64,000 nt of DNA from NCBI RefSeq assembly GCF_009388985.1, contig NZ_CP036422.1, positions 3,548,501-3,612,500 on the forward strand. The letters are read 5' to 3'. The notes beneath the pieces are model-generated. The model did no database searches and was not told where the DNA came from. It saw nothing but the letters and a program-made list of their open reading frames with translations. Position numbers and translations under genes: made by a program. This document shows positions 15,761 to 25,533 of this stretch, piece after piece (the stretch's first letter is position 1; each line of letters starts with the position of its first letter). This DNA comes from Halioglobus maricola (lineage in GTDB: Bacteria > Pseudomonadota > Gammaproteobacteria > Pseudomonadales > Halieaceae).

Positions 15761-16299
15761 TGAGCGGGGACGCCTTCCAGACGCTGCGCATATTGTCGCA
15801 GCAGGTTATCGACTATGCAGCGCCGGTACCCGCTACCCAGGAACTGATCCAGAACTGGCACGGTGCCGCGTTCGATCTGCTGGGTACGCGCTGTGTGATC
15901 AGCGCCGACGAGACCCGCATGATCGTAGACCTCGGGGACACGATCCCACTCCCCGGTGTCAAGCACTGGGTACGTGGTCTCGCCAACGTTGGCGGTCGCG
16001 TTGTGGCTATATCGGACCTGACTTCTTTCCTCTCCGGTGGCGCCAAGTCGTCCGGGGGCAAGCAGGCATTGATCGTCAACGGCCGCGGTATTCATACCGG
16101 CTTGATGATTGAGCACAGTTACGGCGGCGTGAGGCTCTCCACCGAGCAGTTGCGCACAGACATCGAGGTTGCAGACGAGCTGCGGCCCTATATCAGTGGC
16201 GTTTTTGCCACTAACGACGGGGAATACGCCCTGTTCGACACATCCAAATTACTGATAGACGCAGACTTCACTGAAGCCAGCGTCATAACAACTAGCTAG
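15760..16299 (+). CDS. pilI: CheW-like adaptor PilI
   Basis: 179 residues with a CheW-like fold: MIVDLGDTIPLPGVKHWVRG, LANVGGRVVAISDLTSFL, ALIVNGRGIHTGLMIEHSYGG. PilI couples the PilJ receptor to the ChpA kinase at the inner membrane. Its ATG shares a base with the pilG stop (taATG), indicating translational coupling. Length and order fit the pilG-pilI-pilJ-chpA operon. Confidence 0.85.
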   Translation: MSGDAFQTLRILSQQVIDYAAPVPATQELIQNWHGAAFDLLGTRCVISADETRMIVDLGDTIPLPGVKHWVRGLANVGGRVVAISDLTSFLSGGAKSSGGKQALIVNGRGIHTGLMIEHSYGGVRLSTEQLRTDIEVADELRPYISGVFATNDGEYALFDTSKLLIDADFTEASVITTS

Positions 16300-16314
16300 G
16301 GCAGGAGAAGAGCA

Positions 16315-18435
16315 ATGAGTTCTATTATTTCAAAACAAAGAGGGGCCACTGACTCCGTGCTGCTGCTTACCGGAGCGGCACTGGTAGCCACCGTCGCCGG
16401 CCTGGGCATCAATATGTATCAGATGTCAGCGGGCGCTGAGCAGGATGACCAGTATCGCAGCATCGCATCAGAACTGCGTGTACTGACTCAGGACATCAAC
16501 GTGGAGTCCAGGGAAGCCTTCGGCGGCCTCGCGACTGCCTATGATGAGCTGGCATTCTCTCGCAGCCAGTTCCCGGGCCAGCTGGATTCACTCCAGAACG
16601 GCAACGAGGAAGTGGACGCACCCGGCGAATCAATGACGCCTTACACGAATGCAATTGCCGAGCAATGGGGCACAGTCAGTGCTGACATCGACGCAATTCT
16701 GGGCGCCAAAGACCGAATCCTCTTCGTACGTGAAGTGTCTTCGAACCTGAACGCCAACATCAAAACGATCCAGGCGAACTATAAGGATCTAGTGGACATT
16801 CTCGGCGACAGCAGCGTTTCCAACGAAACCTTGCTGGCCGCGCAAGAGCAGCTGTTCCTCATTGAGCGTATTGGCCGAAACATCGACCGGATTCTCGAAG
16901 GTGGCAGCGACGCAGCGACAGCTGCGGAAGAATTCAAACAAGACGCCCTGGCCTTCCAACGCACCATGGAAGGTCTGCGTGACGGCGACCGCGCTCGCGG
17001 CATCGACCGCCTGCGAGGCGCCGATGCACTGGACGTGTTGAACGAAGCGGAAACGCTCTACGCCCAGATCTCCGGTTCTGTAAACGACATTTACGACTCT
17101 CACCAGGAGCTGATCCGCGCGGCACAGGCCGCCAACTCCATCGCTGACACCACCCCCACCCTGAGTGTGGCGGCTGGTAACGCCATGGTTCACGTCGACC
17201 AACTGGCCGAGAATCGCACCTGGTCCGGGACTACCGCCACATGGCTGGTACTGCTGGGAATCGGTCTTATGGCCGCCATCGGTATTCGCTTCAACGGCTC
17301 GCGCGCTCAAGAGCGCCAGCAACAGGAGCAGGCCCAGGCCACTGAAGCCGAGGTAGCACAGAAGGTACGCGAGATTGAGCCGCTGGCTGCAGGTAACCTG
17401 AGCCGGGACCTGACCGTAACCAAGGGTATTACCCAGCCGATTGCGGTGGCTGTAAACCAGCTGCTCGACTGGATGCGCTCGGTGGTAACCTCCGTGAACA
17501 ACTCTTCTGAGCAGGTTCGCGAAGCGGTAGAGGAATCTTCACAGGCATCCAGCGACGTAAAAGTGTCCCTGGGCGAAGTGGGTAGCATCGTGGCAGACAC
17601 GGCCTCCACCTCTGTAGAACTGCGTGAAATCTCCGGCCACATGTCCGAGCTCGCGGAAACCACCTCAAAAGCTTCGGAAGAAGCGGTATCCGCGGCACGC
17701 GAAGGTGACGTTGGTATTGAAACCCTGATGGTATCGGTAGAAGACATTCGCGAATCGCAGCAGACCGTTGCGAAAACATCGAAACGTCTGGGTGACGATA
17801 TCGAGATCGTAGCCGACCTGCTGTTCCGTATTCGAGAGGTTGCGAACGCGATTTCTACCCTCGCGATGAACACGCGTATTGAGGCTGCATCGCAGTCCGG
17901 TGAAGGTGGTCAGCGATTCGCGGGTATTGCCGACGAAACCGGTAAGCTGGCTAACCAGACCAACGAAATTGTACAGGAAGCTGACCGCGCGATTCGCTCG
18001 GTATCTAACCGTATGGCGGAATCTAACCGCAACATGGAAGGTGCCACGCAGTCACTCGTGAAGCTGACCGGTATTGCCGGCGATGTACGTAATCGCTTCG
18101 GCCACATTCTGTCCATGTCCGAGAACGCGCGGAACTACATGGTTGAGATGAGCGGCCAGATCGTTCAGTCAGGCGAATCTTCAAGCCGGGTGACCGAGTC
18201 GGTATCCGACATTTTGGAAAAGACCCTGCAAACGCAGCGTGCTGCGGACCGAATGGACTCCGCTACCAACGAACTGCGTCAGCTGTTCGACCGCCTCGCA
18301 GAAGACACCGCACGATTCAAGCTGGCTGAAGAAGCCGCTGCCAAATCGTCAGGTGCCGCTGTGACCAACGTTGCCGACGCTACTGGTAAGAAGTCAGTAG
18401 ATATGGGCGACAGCTTGGCCAAGAAAGCAAGCTAG
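16315..18435 (+). CDS. pilJ: methyl-accepting chemotaxis protein PilJ
   Basis: 706 residues. TM1 lies at about 15-37 (LLLTGAALVATVAGLGINMY), a periplasmic region follows to about 305, TM2 is TATWLVLLGIGLMAAIGIRF, then a HAMP-like segment (REIEPLAAGNLSRDLTVTKG) and a long cytoplasmic coiled coil. The hairpin tip reads AMNTRIEAASQSGEGGQRF followed by AGIADETGKLANQT. This departs from the usual (N)A.IEAARAGE.GRGFAVVADEV: the R after EAA is S, there is one extra residue before the F, and V-V-A-D-E-V is changed. It senses surface or pilus tension in Pseudomonas. An AGGAGAAG Shine-Dalgarno precedes the ATG. Confidence 0.9.
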   Translation: MSSIISKQRGATDSVLLLTGAALVATVAGLGINMYQMSAGAEQDDQYRSIASELRVLTQDINVESREAFGGLATAYDELAFSRSQFPGQLDSLQNGNEEVDAPGESMTPYTNAIAEQWGTVSADIDAILGAKDRILFVREVSSNLNANIKTIQANYKDLVDILGDSSVSNETLLAAQEQLFLIERIGRNIDRILEGGSDAATAAEEFKQDALAFQRTMEGLRDGDRARGIDRLRGADALDVLNEAETLYAQISGSVNDIYDSHQELIRAAQAANSIADTTPTLSVAAGNAMVHVDQLAENRTWSGTTATWLVLLGIGLMAAIGIRFNGSRAQERQQQEQAQATEAEVAQKVREIEPLAAGNLSRDLTVTKGITQPIAVAVNQLLDWMRSVVTSVNNSSEQVREAVEESSQASSDVKVSLGEVGSIVADTASTSVELREISGHMSELAETTSKASEEAVSAAREGDVGIETLMVSVEDIRESQQTVAKTSKRLGDDIEIVADLLFRIREVANAISTLAMNTRIEAASQSGEGGQRFAGIADETGKLANQTNEIVQEADRAIRSVSNRMAESNRNMEGATQSLVKLTGIAGDVRNRFGHILSMSENARNYMVEMSGQIVQSGESSSRVTESVSDILEKTLQTQRAADRMDSATNELRQLFDRLAEDTARFKLAEEAAAKSSGAAVTNVADATGKKSVDMGDSLAKKAS

Positions 18436-18494
18436 GCGTCACACGAGCAGCATCAGGGATTAAAGCTGGACTATAAGGTAAACGGACAACAGCT

Positions 18495-21400
18495 ATGACT
18501 CAATTTGTAGATTTTGTCGCACTGGGGTGGGTTGAAAAAAACCTGCGGGACGAAATGGAAGCGGCGCGCACATGCCTGCACCGTTACCAGCGCGAGCCTG
18601 ACACCACGGAGCACCTGCTTGAAGCAGAGCGCAACATCCATATGGCCGCAGGTGCACTCCGCCTGTGCGCCCTGGACCCCGCCGCCATCCTCGCTGAGGA
18701 GATAGAACGGGTACTGGGTGAACTGCGTGAAGGCAATATCGCAGGCGACAAGAGCAAGCTGGCCATGACTGAGCTGGTAGCCGCCATTGAGGCGCTACCC
18801 GCTTATCTGGCAAGCGTTCGCGCCAAACGCGAGGTCACACCTGGCAGCATCGCCACGGTGGTTAACGACCTGCGCGCCCTGGACCATCGCGCCAGCCTCC
18901 CTGAATCCCTGTTCTTCAATCCTCCTCTGCCCGATAGCGCCGGTATCAACCGCGATGTCCCTGTGGCGCTGGAAGACGAGATCAAATCCATGGCCAAACA
19001 GGCCATGAAATCAATGCATCAACACTCCGAGGCGGCGATCAAGAGCAGTAAAGAAGCTCTGTCGCAGCTGCGAACAGCAGGCGGCCTCGCCTGTCACGCG
19101 CTGGCGGGAACGCCCCTGGAGCCCTATTTCCGTTGCTTTACTGCGTATGCAGAAGCACTTGGCAAGGGAACAGCGCAGTCTGACGAAGTGACTCCGCAAT
19201 TGTTCCAGCACTGTTTCGATACCCTGCGTCTTCTTGAAGAGCGAGGCTACGACGCGCTGGATCGCGCCGGTGCTGCTGCCAACATCAAGAAGATGCTGTA
19301 CTACATCGGCAAGCAGAAGCGCCCCACCAAAGAACACAAGGCCCTGCTTAAAGCCTTCAGAATTGAAGACGTAGAACGCTACACCGCTGCAACCGAAGAC
19401 CACATGATCCAGGAAGATGACCTCCTGGACGCGTTGCAACAGACCCAGCAGCAGCTGGTGGAAGTCATGGGCTTCCTCGCCGGCGAGAACAACAATATCT
19501 GCACCGCCAACACTACCCTGTCGGCGCAGACACTGCCCAGCCTGCAGCAGGTTGGCCTGCAGTTACACGTTGTCGGACTGCCCGAACAGGCATCCGTTAT
19601 CAACGAACAATTCAAGGTCCTGCGCGGCTACGCAGAACAGGACCAGCCCGCCGATCCAGCAGACCTGGTGGACTTTGGCGGCGCGCTGAGCAATGTGCGC
19701 GATACTATCGAGTACAAGCTCAAGCACGGCCTGTCAGCAGAAGGCGACGCCGCTACCCTGGATCTGGAAGCGGCCATCACCGAGCAGGTCACACGCTGCC
19801 TGCGCGGCATGAAAGAACAAATTAACCGCGAGTTTTCCCGCCGTGACCTGATCGCACTGACCAGCACCGCACCGGAAGACCTGCAAGTGACTATCGGCGG
19901 CCTCCGCCCGCTGTTTCGCGCCGCGCGCCAGCTCGGCGAAACCGATCTGCTGGATGCGGTAGAACTGTGGGAACAGAATGGCTTCCCGACGGCGGTCACC
20001 CTGCTCACCATTGGCAGCAAGTTGCTACAGCAGTTTGGTGACGACGACTTCGTCGCCAGCGCCCGCTCCGAACTGGAGCAGGTTCTCTCTGTCTTGGGCA
20101 TGCTGGCAGAGAAAGAACAGGAAACCGCTGTTCTCGCCAGCTGCGCAAACTACCTTGAGCGCGCGGTAGAGATGGGCGGACTCATCAACGACGATTCCAT
20201 GCAGTGCTTTGCCTCAAGCATCGCCGCACTAGAGCAGTACATGGAGTCGCGCCTGATCGACCCCAAAGGCAACCCTGCGCAACATCTGCGCCGCGCCCAG
20301 TCACTGTCACAGGAACTCGAAGCTTATACCTCGCGCCGCGCCAACATGCAGAATCCCGAGGGCAACATTGTCGAGTTTGCGACCAAGCCTTCTCTGGAAT
20401 CGGAAATACTCGACGGCACCGACGACGCCAGCATTGTAGACCTGATCTCAGGCGAAGCCGTTGTGGAAGATCCCGACGCGCTGGCAGAGGAACTCCTCGC
20501 AATGGAGGTCGAAGAGGCCGAAGAAGCGCCTGCCACAGCTGTGGCCTCTGCCGGCGGCGAAGCGCCCTGGCGCGACGGCATGGCCCACTGGGCCGGCGCC
20601 GCTATCGCACGCGCCCCGGAACCGCTCCAGGATGGTCCTGAAGGCGAAATAGACCAGGAACTGCGCGAGTGCTTTGTCGAAGAGTGCGAAGACTATGTCA
20701 AACGCCTGGATGCAGCCCTTCCGGGCTTCCAGGCCGATCCGACGGACAAGAAGGCCATCGGTGAAATCCGCGTTGTATTCCACACCATGAAGGGCAGCGC
20801 CAAGACTATTGAACTGCACGCCTATGGCGAGTTCATGCATGATCTGGAGATCATCTTTAACTCCCTGCGTGACGGCTACATCACCGGCACAGTGGAGATC
20901 GCTGAGTTTGTCGGCATCGTCGCAGGCAAACTGGCGACGTTCTCCGAACTGATTGCCCAGCGCATCCCGCTGGAAGAGGAAGACTTCGCCATACCGCACA
21001 GCATTGCGGCGGCCATGGCCGACAAGTCCTTCACTGACGCATTTACCGTCACCCTGCCGGAAACCGGTGCGGCAGACGACACGACTACCGACGCCGCCGA
21101 GGTGGAGGAAGTCGAAGAAGCAGTGGAAGAGGCAAGCCTGCCCTACGCCGCAGAGCTTTGGACAGACAATTCGTCGACCCAGTTGCTCACGTCGATCACA
21201 GCCGTGCTGGAAGAGGCCGCTGCCAGCGAGAACCGCGCCGCTATCGAACAGGCGGAAGAACTCATTGCCGCTGCGGTGCCCGCGCTGGTCGAATTGCGCG
21301 ACGCTGCCGACCTGACCCTGAGCACCGAGAACGTGGCTTACCTGTTCGGCCTCAGTCGCCTTGAGCATATCGCCAGCGGTGCTGTATACGGTCTGGTAGA

Positions 21401-23900
21401 GTCCTCTGAAGGCCAGAGCCGCATTGAACTGTCGACCAGGGCCAGCGACAAGCTGTACGCCTACCTGGATCTGATCAACGATACCGAAGCGCTCATTCCG
21501 GTGCACAATGCGGCGATTCGCCTGCTCTGCACCCATCTGTCCCTCACCCCACCAGAGGAAGAGGACACGGCGCCAGCAGCACCAATGCAAGCGGCCCCGG
21601 ACAACGTCGTGGTGCTGCGCAAGCAGGCCATCGAAACACAGCCAGCCGAAGAATCGGACATCGATACGGAACTGCTGGATCTGTTCATCGAGACGCTGGA
21701 CGAGTACACCGAGTCCATCGATTCGGCCCTGACCGCGCTAACCGGGGGCGACGACGCTGCCCTGCGCGATTTGAAGAACACTTTGCACACAGTGAAAGGG
21801 GCTGCCAATTCCATTGGCCTGACCACGCTCGGTGCCATGGTGCACGACTTTGAAACCCAGCTGGGCGAACTCGAATACAAGGGTGAGATCAGCTCCAAGG
21901 AAGCTCGCGCAAGCATCGAAGGTCTGGCCTCAGAGTTCCACGATGCCACCCGCTTTGTGCGCGTCAACAAGACAGACTGGAACCCCAACCTCGCCAGTGG
22001 CGATGCCAGCGAGGAGGCACTGGAACAAGCTGCCATCGAGCAGGCAGCAGATCGCGGCGATGCCGACGAGCGCCGCACCGACACACTCCGTGTCGACACT
22101 CCGCGAATCGACAAGCTGCTGGATATGGGCCTCGAGATCAGCATGAGCAACGTGCGGACGCGCCAGGCGCTGGACGCGGCAGGTGCAGACCGCAACGAAG
22201 TACAGAGCCTCTCGCGCCGCGTACTGACGCTGGTGGATCAGCTGTCACTGCAACTGGACACCGAAATCCAGGCGAAGTCCGAACTGACCGAATCCGAGCA
22301 CTTCGACCCGCTCGAGATGGATCGCCTGACGGAGAAACAAGGTCTCGCGGCGATTCTGCGCGAGGCAGCGTACGACTTGCAGGAAGAGTCCCGCGAAATG
22401 GGCATGCATCTGGACGACGCTCAGCGCGAAGCCCAGAGTTCCAGCCGCCTGCTCCAGACCAACCAGTCAGAATTGCGCCAGCTACGCCTGGTAGAATTCT
22501 CCCGTCTCGGCCCCGGCCTGCGCCGCCTGGTTCACCAGGTCAGCCGCCAGCTCGGCAAAGAGATCGACTTTATCTTTGACTGTGGCAAGGGTGGCCTCGA
22601 CATTCGGGTCTTCGAACAGATCCGGGTTGCACTGGAGCATATGCTGCGCAACGCCATCGACCACGGTGTCGGCACGCCCAATGAGCGTCAGGCCCAGGGC
22701 AAGGTAGAGCACGGCAACGTCAAACTGAGCATCTCCCGCTCCGGTTCAGAATTCCTGATCCGCCTGGTAGACGACGGCAACGGTATTGACCCCGACGCCA
22801 TGATCAAGAAAGCGATCGGCCTGGGCCTCATCAGCAAAGACGAGAATATTTCCGACGCTGATGCCCTGCGCCTGATTTTCCGCTCCGGCTTTACCACTGC
22901 CAAGCAGGTGACCGACGTCTCCGGCCGCGGTGTGGGCATGGACGCGGTATACCAGGCCATCAGCCAGGCCGGCGGCTCTGTCGACATCCAGTCCAAGCCA
23001 GGCTTCTACACCCAGTTCGATGTGCGCGTACCTGCCAGCATCATGGTAAACGAGGCACTCCTGGCAACTGTTGGCGAAGAAGAGATTGCGATCCCGCTGA
23101 CGTCCCTCAAGGGCTCCGAGTTCCATCGCCGCGACGACATCCACAAGGTGGCTACCGAGACCGACGGCCGCATTTCCTTCCGCGGCGAGCAATACGAGGT
23201 ACGCTATCTCGGCGTAGTGCGAGGCACTGCGCCTCAGCCCACGCTGGAGGCTATGCCCGACTTCGTGCCGGTGCTCTTCGCCCAGCACAACCGTCGCCGC
23301 GTGGCCTTCTACGCAGACGGCCTGAGCACTGCTGAGGACATGGTGATCCGGACCTTGGGCGTTCAGTACACCAACGTTCCCGGCATTGCGGGCGGTGCGG
23401 TGAAATCAGACGGCCAGCCGGTACTCGCACTGGACCTGAACGAATTCATCCTGCAGGTAGAACACGCCGACACAGTGTCTGCATCCGACAGCCACGAGCA
23501 GGAATCCAGCACCTTGGTACTCTGTGTGGACGACTCGGTAATGATGCGCCGCACTTACGAGAAACGTCTGGCCAGCCTGGGCTACAAAGTGGTCACAGCG
23601 GTAGACGGTGCAGACGCACTCGACTACCTGTCACAGGCCACCCAGATCCCGGACTTCATCTTCACTGACCTGGAGATGCCGAATATGAACGGATTCGACT
23701 TCATCGCTAACCTGCGCCGTGCGCCGGACCTGACGCACATCCCCTGCATCATGGTGTCTTCACGGGATGCCGACAAGCACCGGGCAGAAGCGGAACGTGT
23801 CGGTGCCAATGGCTTCCTGGCCAAGGGTGCCAACACCGCCGAGGGTATGCAGGCAGTGATCAACCGCCACCTGCAACAAGATACAGCGATGGTCAGCTGA
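18495..23900 (+). CDS. chpA: hybrid chemotaxis kinase ChpA
   Basis: 1801 residues. A large helical N-terminal region (1 to about 650) resembles the FimL/ChpA_N type. Two Hpt domains carry phospho-acceptor histidines in FHTMKGSAKT (His763) and LHTVKGAANS (His1098). A dimerisation region follows, then a CheA-type ATPase (HMLRNAIDHG, VDDGNGIDPDA, GRGVGMDAV), a CheW-like P5, and a C-terminal receiver (VLCVDDSVMMRR; FTDLEMPNMNGFDF with Asp1725). P. aeruginosa ChpA is larger, about 2470 residues with six Hpt plus SPt/TPt domains, so this is a reduced form. It phosphorylates PilG to control type IV pilus extension. Confidence 0.92.
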   Translation: MTQFVDFVALGWVEKNLRDEMEAARTCLHRYQREPDTTEHLLEAERNIHMAAGALRLCALDPAAILAEEIERVLGELREGNIAGDKSKLAMTELVAAIEALPAYLASVRAKREVTPGSIATVVNDLRALDHRASLPESLFFNPPLPDSAGINRDVPVALEDEIKSMAKQAMKSMHQHSEAAIKSSKEALSQLRTAGGLACHALAGTPLEPYFRCFTAYAEALGKGTAQSDEVTPQLFQHCFDTLRLLEERGYDALDRAGAAANIKKMLYYIGKQKRPTKEHKALLKAFRIEDVERYTAATEDHMIQEDDLLDALQQTQQQLVEVMGFLAGENNNICTANTTLSAQTLPSLQQVGLQLHVVGLPEQASVINEQFKVLRGYAEQDQPADPADLVDFGGALSNVRDTIEYKLKHGLSAEGDAATLDLEAAITEQVTRCLRGMKEQINREFSRRDLIALTSTAPEDLQVTIGGLRPLFRAARQLGETDLLDAVELWEQNGFPTAVTLLTIGSKLLQQFGDDDFVASARSELEQVLSVLGMLAEKEQETAVLASCANYLERAVEMGGLINDDSMQCFASSIAALEQYMESRLIDPKGNPAQHLRRAQSLSQELEAYTSRRANMQNPEGNIVEFATKPSLESEILDGTDDASIVDLISGEAVVEDPDALAEELLAMEVEEAEEAPATAVASAGGEAPWRDGMAHWAGAAIARAPEPLQDGPEGEIDQELRECFVEECEDYVKRLDAALPGFQADPTDKKAIGEIRVVFHTMKGSAKTIELHAYGEFMHDLEIIFNSLRDGYITGTVEIAEFVGIVAGKLATFSELIAQRIPLEEEDFAIPHSIAAAMADKSFTDAFTVTLPETGAADDTTTDAAEVEEVEEAVEEASLPYAAELWTDNSSTQLLTSITAVLEEAAASENRAAIEQAEELIAAAVPALVELRDAADLTLSTENVAYLFGLSRLEHIASGAVYGLVESSEGQSRIELSTRASDKLYAYLDLINDTEALIPVHNAAIRLLCTHLSLTPPEEEDTAPAAPMQAAPDNVVVLRKQAIETQPAEESDIDTELLDLFIETLDEYTESIDSALTALTGGDDAALRDLKNTLHTVKGAANSIGLTTLGAMVHDFETQLGELEYKGEISSKEARASIEGLASEFHDATRFVRVNKTDWNPNLASGDASEEALEQAAIEQAADRGDADERRTDTLRVDTPRIDKLLDMGLEISMSNVRTRQALDAAGADRNEVQSLSRRVLTLVDQLSLQLDTEIQAKSELTESEHFDPLEMDRLTEKQGLAAILREAAYDLQEESREMGMHLDDAQREAQSSSRLLQTNQSELRQLRLVEFSRLGPGLRRLVHQVSRQLGKEIDFIFDCGKGGLDIRVFEQIRVALEHMLRNAIDHGVGTPNERQAQGKVEHGNVKLSISRSGSEFLIRLVDDGNGIDPDAMIKKAIGLGLISKDENISDADALRLIFRSGFTTAKQVTDVSGRGVGMDAVYQAISQAGGSVDIQSKPGFYTQFDVRVPASIMVNEALLATVGEEEIAIPLTSLKGSEFHRRDDIHKVATETDGRISFRGEQYEVRYLGVVRGTAPQPTLEAMPDFVPVLFAQHNRRRVAFYADGLSTAEDMVIRTLGVQYTNVPGIAGGAVKSDGQPVLALDLNEFILQVEHADTVSASDSHEQESSTLVLCVDDSVMMRRTYEKRLASLGYKVVTAVDGADALDYLSQATQIPDFIFTDLEMPNMNGFDFIANLRRAPDLTHIPCIMVSSRDADKHRAEAERVGANGFLAKGANTAEGMQAVINRHLQQDTAMVS

Positions 23901-23911
23901 GGAATTAGAGA

Positions 23912-24355
23912 ATGTCTGAATATATCAACGAAACTCTGGATCTCGCGGCCCTGCCTCTGGCAGACGGCCGCCAGGTACTCCTGCCCCTGCTGACGCTCGC
24001 CGAGGTACAGCAGGTCAAGTTTGAGAAGGGAGATGCCGGCGACATGGGCACCCTGAGCTGGCGTGGACACGAGGTTGAAGTGACCTCACTCGAGGCATTT
24101 TGTGGCCTCGAAGCGGCGCCACGCGAGCAGCACACCACGGTAGGGATTTTCCGTGCGAACAAAGATGCCAAACAACCGTATCACGCACTCGCTTTCTGCG
24201 GACTGGCCGCTCACATGAACGTCAGTGCGGAAGATGTCCAGAGCGAGGAGCTACCTGAGGAAGGCTCTTTTGCTTCAGCTGCGACGATCGAGGGGGAAAC
24301 GTACCTGGTAGCCAACCTGGAGGCGCTGGGCTACAAAGAAGGCACCGTGCACTAA
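23912..24355 (+). CDS. chpC: CheW-like protein ChpC
   Basis: 147 residues. The sequence LPLADGRQVLLPLLTLAEVQ, LSWRGHEVEVTSLEAFCGLE, VGIFRANKDAKQPYHALAFCG and TYLVANLEALG fits a divergent CheW-like domain in the position of chpC. It would act as a second adaptor between receptors and ChpA. It lies 11 bp after chpA with GAGGAATTAGAG upstream. The end overlaps the convergent HTH gene by 4 bp. No chpB (methylesterase) or pilK (methyltransferase) is found in the cluster. Confidence 0.7.
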   Translation: MSEYINETLDLAALPLADGRQVLLPLLTLAEVQQVKFEKGDAGDMGTLSWRGHEVEVTSLEAFCGLEAAPREQHTTVGIFRANKDAKQPYHALAFCGLAAHMNVSAEDVQSEELPEEGSFASAATIEGETYLVANLEALGYKEGTVH

Positions 24356-24783
24356 CCGGCGATATTGAACTCTGACTCGTCACCCGACCAGAGCTGCTGC
24401 TCATCGGCTGCGCCGGACTTCTCGCGAAGATCCTGAATATACGCGAAACGATTGGGGTAGAGCTTGCGCATCATTTCGACAACCTTGGGTAAATCCAGCA
24501 CCCCGGTCTCGATAACGAAATAGCGCTTGGCATTGCGATCGTGGTTAAACACGACGCCGTCCTGGTCCCGGAGCCGATTTTTGACATAGTGAAGCGTGCG
24601 CTCACTGCAATCAGCAGCCTCGCAAAGCAAGTCAGGGTCATCCGAGTGCACCATATGAAGCGCGACCAACACCAGATATTTACGGTGTGGGCTCTTGGCA
24701 GGAACCGGTTCAAGGCTCGGTGCCTGCATTTCATGGTAAGTGACCGGATTGTCAGATATTTGTTTTTTGTTCTGTCTGGTCAT
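24352..24783 (-). CDS. small protein with putative helix-turn-helix, 143 aa
   Basis: No family recognised. The central part, HRKYLVLVALHMVHSDDPDL followed by LLCEAADCSERTLHYVKNRL, reads like a winged or tri-helical HTH (helix, turn with DCSERT, recognition helix LHYVKNRL), then a beta hairpin VVFNHDRNAKRYFVIETG. The N-terminal about 30 residues are polar and Pro-rich, probably disordered. Cytoplasmic. Its position convergent with the pil-chp operon, and two inverted repeats upstream, suggest an autoregulated transcription factor. Target unknown. Confidence 0.6.
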   Translation of the reverse strand: MTRQNKKQISDNPVTYHEMQAPSLEPVPAKSPHRKYLVLVALHMVHSDDPDLLCEAADCSERTLHYVKNRLRDQDGVVFNHDRNAKRYFVIETGVLDLPKVVEMMRKLYPNRFAYIQDLREKSGAADEQQLWSGDESEFNIAG

Positions 24784-24865
24784 GGCTATCAGCGGGTCCG
24801 TTTCTCTAGATACTCCCTACCCTTTTCCTACGATCGTCAATTCAGCTAGGCTTACTAACATATAT

Positions 24866-24921
24866 TTGCACAGAAAATGTGCAAGCACTAACAACAATTT
24901 TCTCTACTTTTCTGCAGAAAA
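24866..24921 (-). promoter_or_regulatory. two inverted repeats upstream of the HTH gene
   Basis: TTGCAC-agaaaat-GTGCAA at 24866-24884 and the perfect 14-bp palindrome TTTTCTGCAGAAAA at 24908-24921 share the half TGCA and AGAAAA words. They lie in the 158-bp gap between the HTH gene start (24783) and the Lon-domain gene, so they could be operators for the HTH gene. Confidence 0.35.
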
Positions 24922-24941
24922 TACGCGTTTTTGCCAACTTT

Positions 24942-25529
24942 TCATGCTTCCCCGCTGATCTCATTCAGAGTCTTATCCAGGGCGTTCATCAGCTCGTCGA
25001 TGTCGCTAAAACCCAACATCTCGTACTTGGCGTACTCTTCTAACGGCAGAAGTTGTGCCAGGGCCCAACCGACCTGCCACGCGTCGTCAAAATCCGGTGT
25101 TAAATTCAGCCGCTGGACGTGAGGGTGCGCCTCGAGGCTCTTGAGCACGTCCAACAGGGACTGCCAGCGGGCCTCCATAGCGACGGGCTGCGGGTGCGAA
25201 CGCGACGACACTTCCCCCACCACCAGCCCGTTGGCCCGGGTTTCAGTCGTGTGTAAATCGAAGCGCTCACCGCCCTCGATCGTGATACCGAGCAGGCCGT
25301 TGGGCAACTGGTCCCAATCGACAATATGCGCGCTGCACCCAACATCCCCAAGGTCTGGCGATGCCTTGCCCCGTTGTGACACCTCGGCGCCGCGCCGAAT
25401 CCACACAACGCCAAATGGCTGCCCGGATTTCATACAATCCCGCACCAGGTCCAAATAGCGCTGTTCGAAAATCTGCAGCGGCACCCGCCCGCCCGGGAGC
25501 AAAACACCAGACAGGGGAAACAGCGACAT
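24942..25529 (-). CDS. Lon-type N-terminal substrate-binding domain protein
   Basis: About 195 residues, consisting only of a Lon N-terminal (LAN, PUA-like) domain: MSLFPLSGVLLPGGRVPLQIFEQRYLDLV, then a GVVWIRRG strand, ITIEGGERFDL, and a helical tail. No AAA+ or protease domain is present; such stand-alone proteins are widespread and of unknown role. ATG 25529 has GGAAG at good spacing; an in-frame ATG at 25544 is possible. Last gene of the mpl-MMPL-ykgJ operon. Confidence 0.85.
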   Translation of the reverse strand: MSLFPLSGVLLPGGRVPLQIFEQRYLDLVRDCMKSGQPFGVVWIRRGAEVSQRGKASPDLGDVGCSAHIVDWDQLPNGLLGITIEGGERFDLHTTETRANGLVVGEVSSRSHPQPVAMEARWQSLLDVLKSLEAHPHVQRLNLTPDFDDAWQVGWALAQLLPLEEYAKYEMLGFSDIDELMNALDKTLNEISGEA

Positions 25530-25533
25530 CGTG

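Noticed and set aside
20448-21590. 380-codon minus-strand frame opposite chpA
   Set aside because: It is a shadow of the ChpA Hpt region with no domain of its own.
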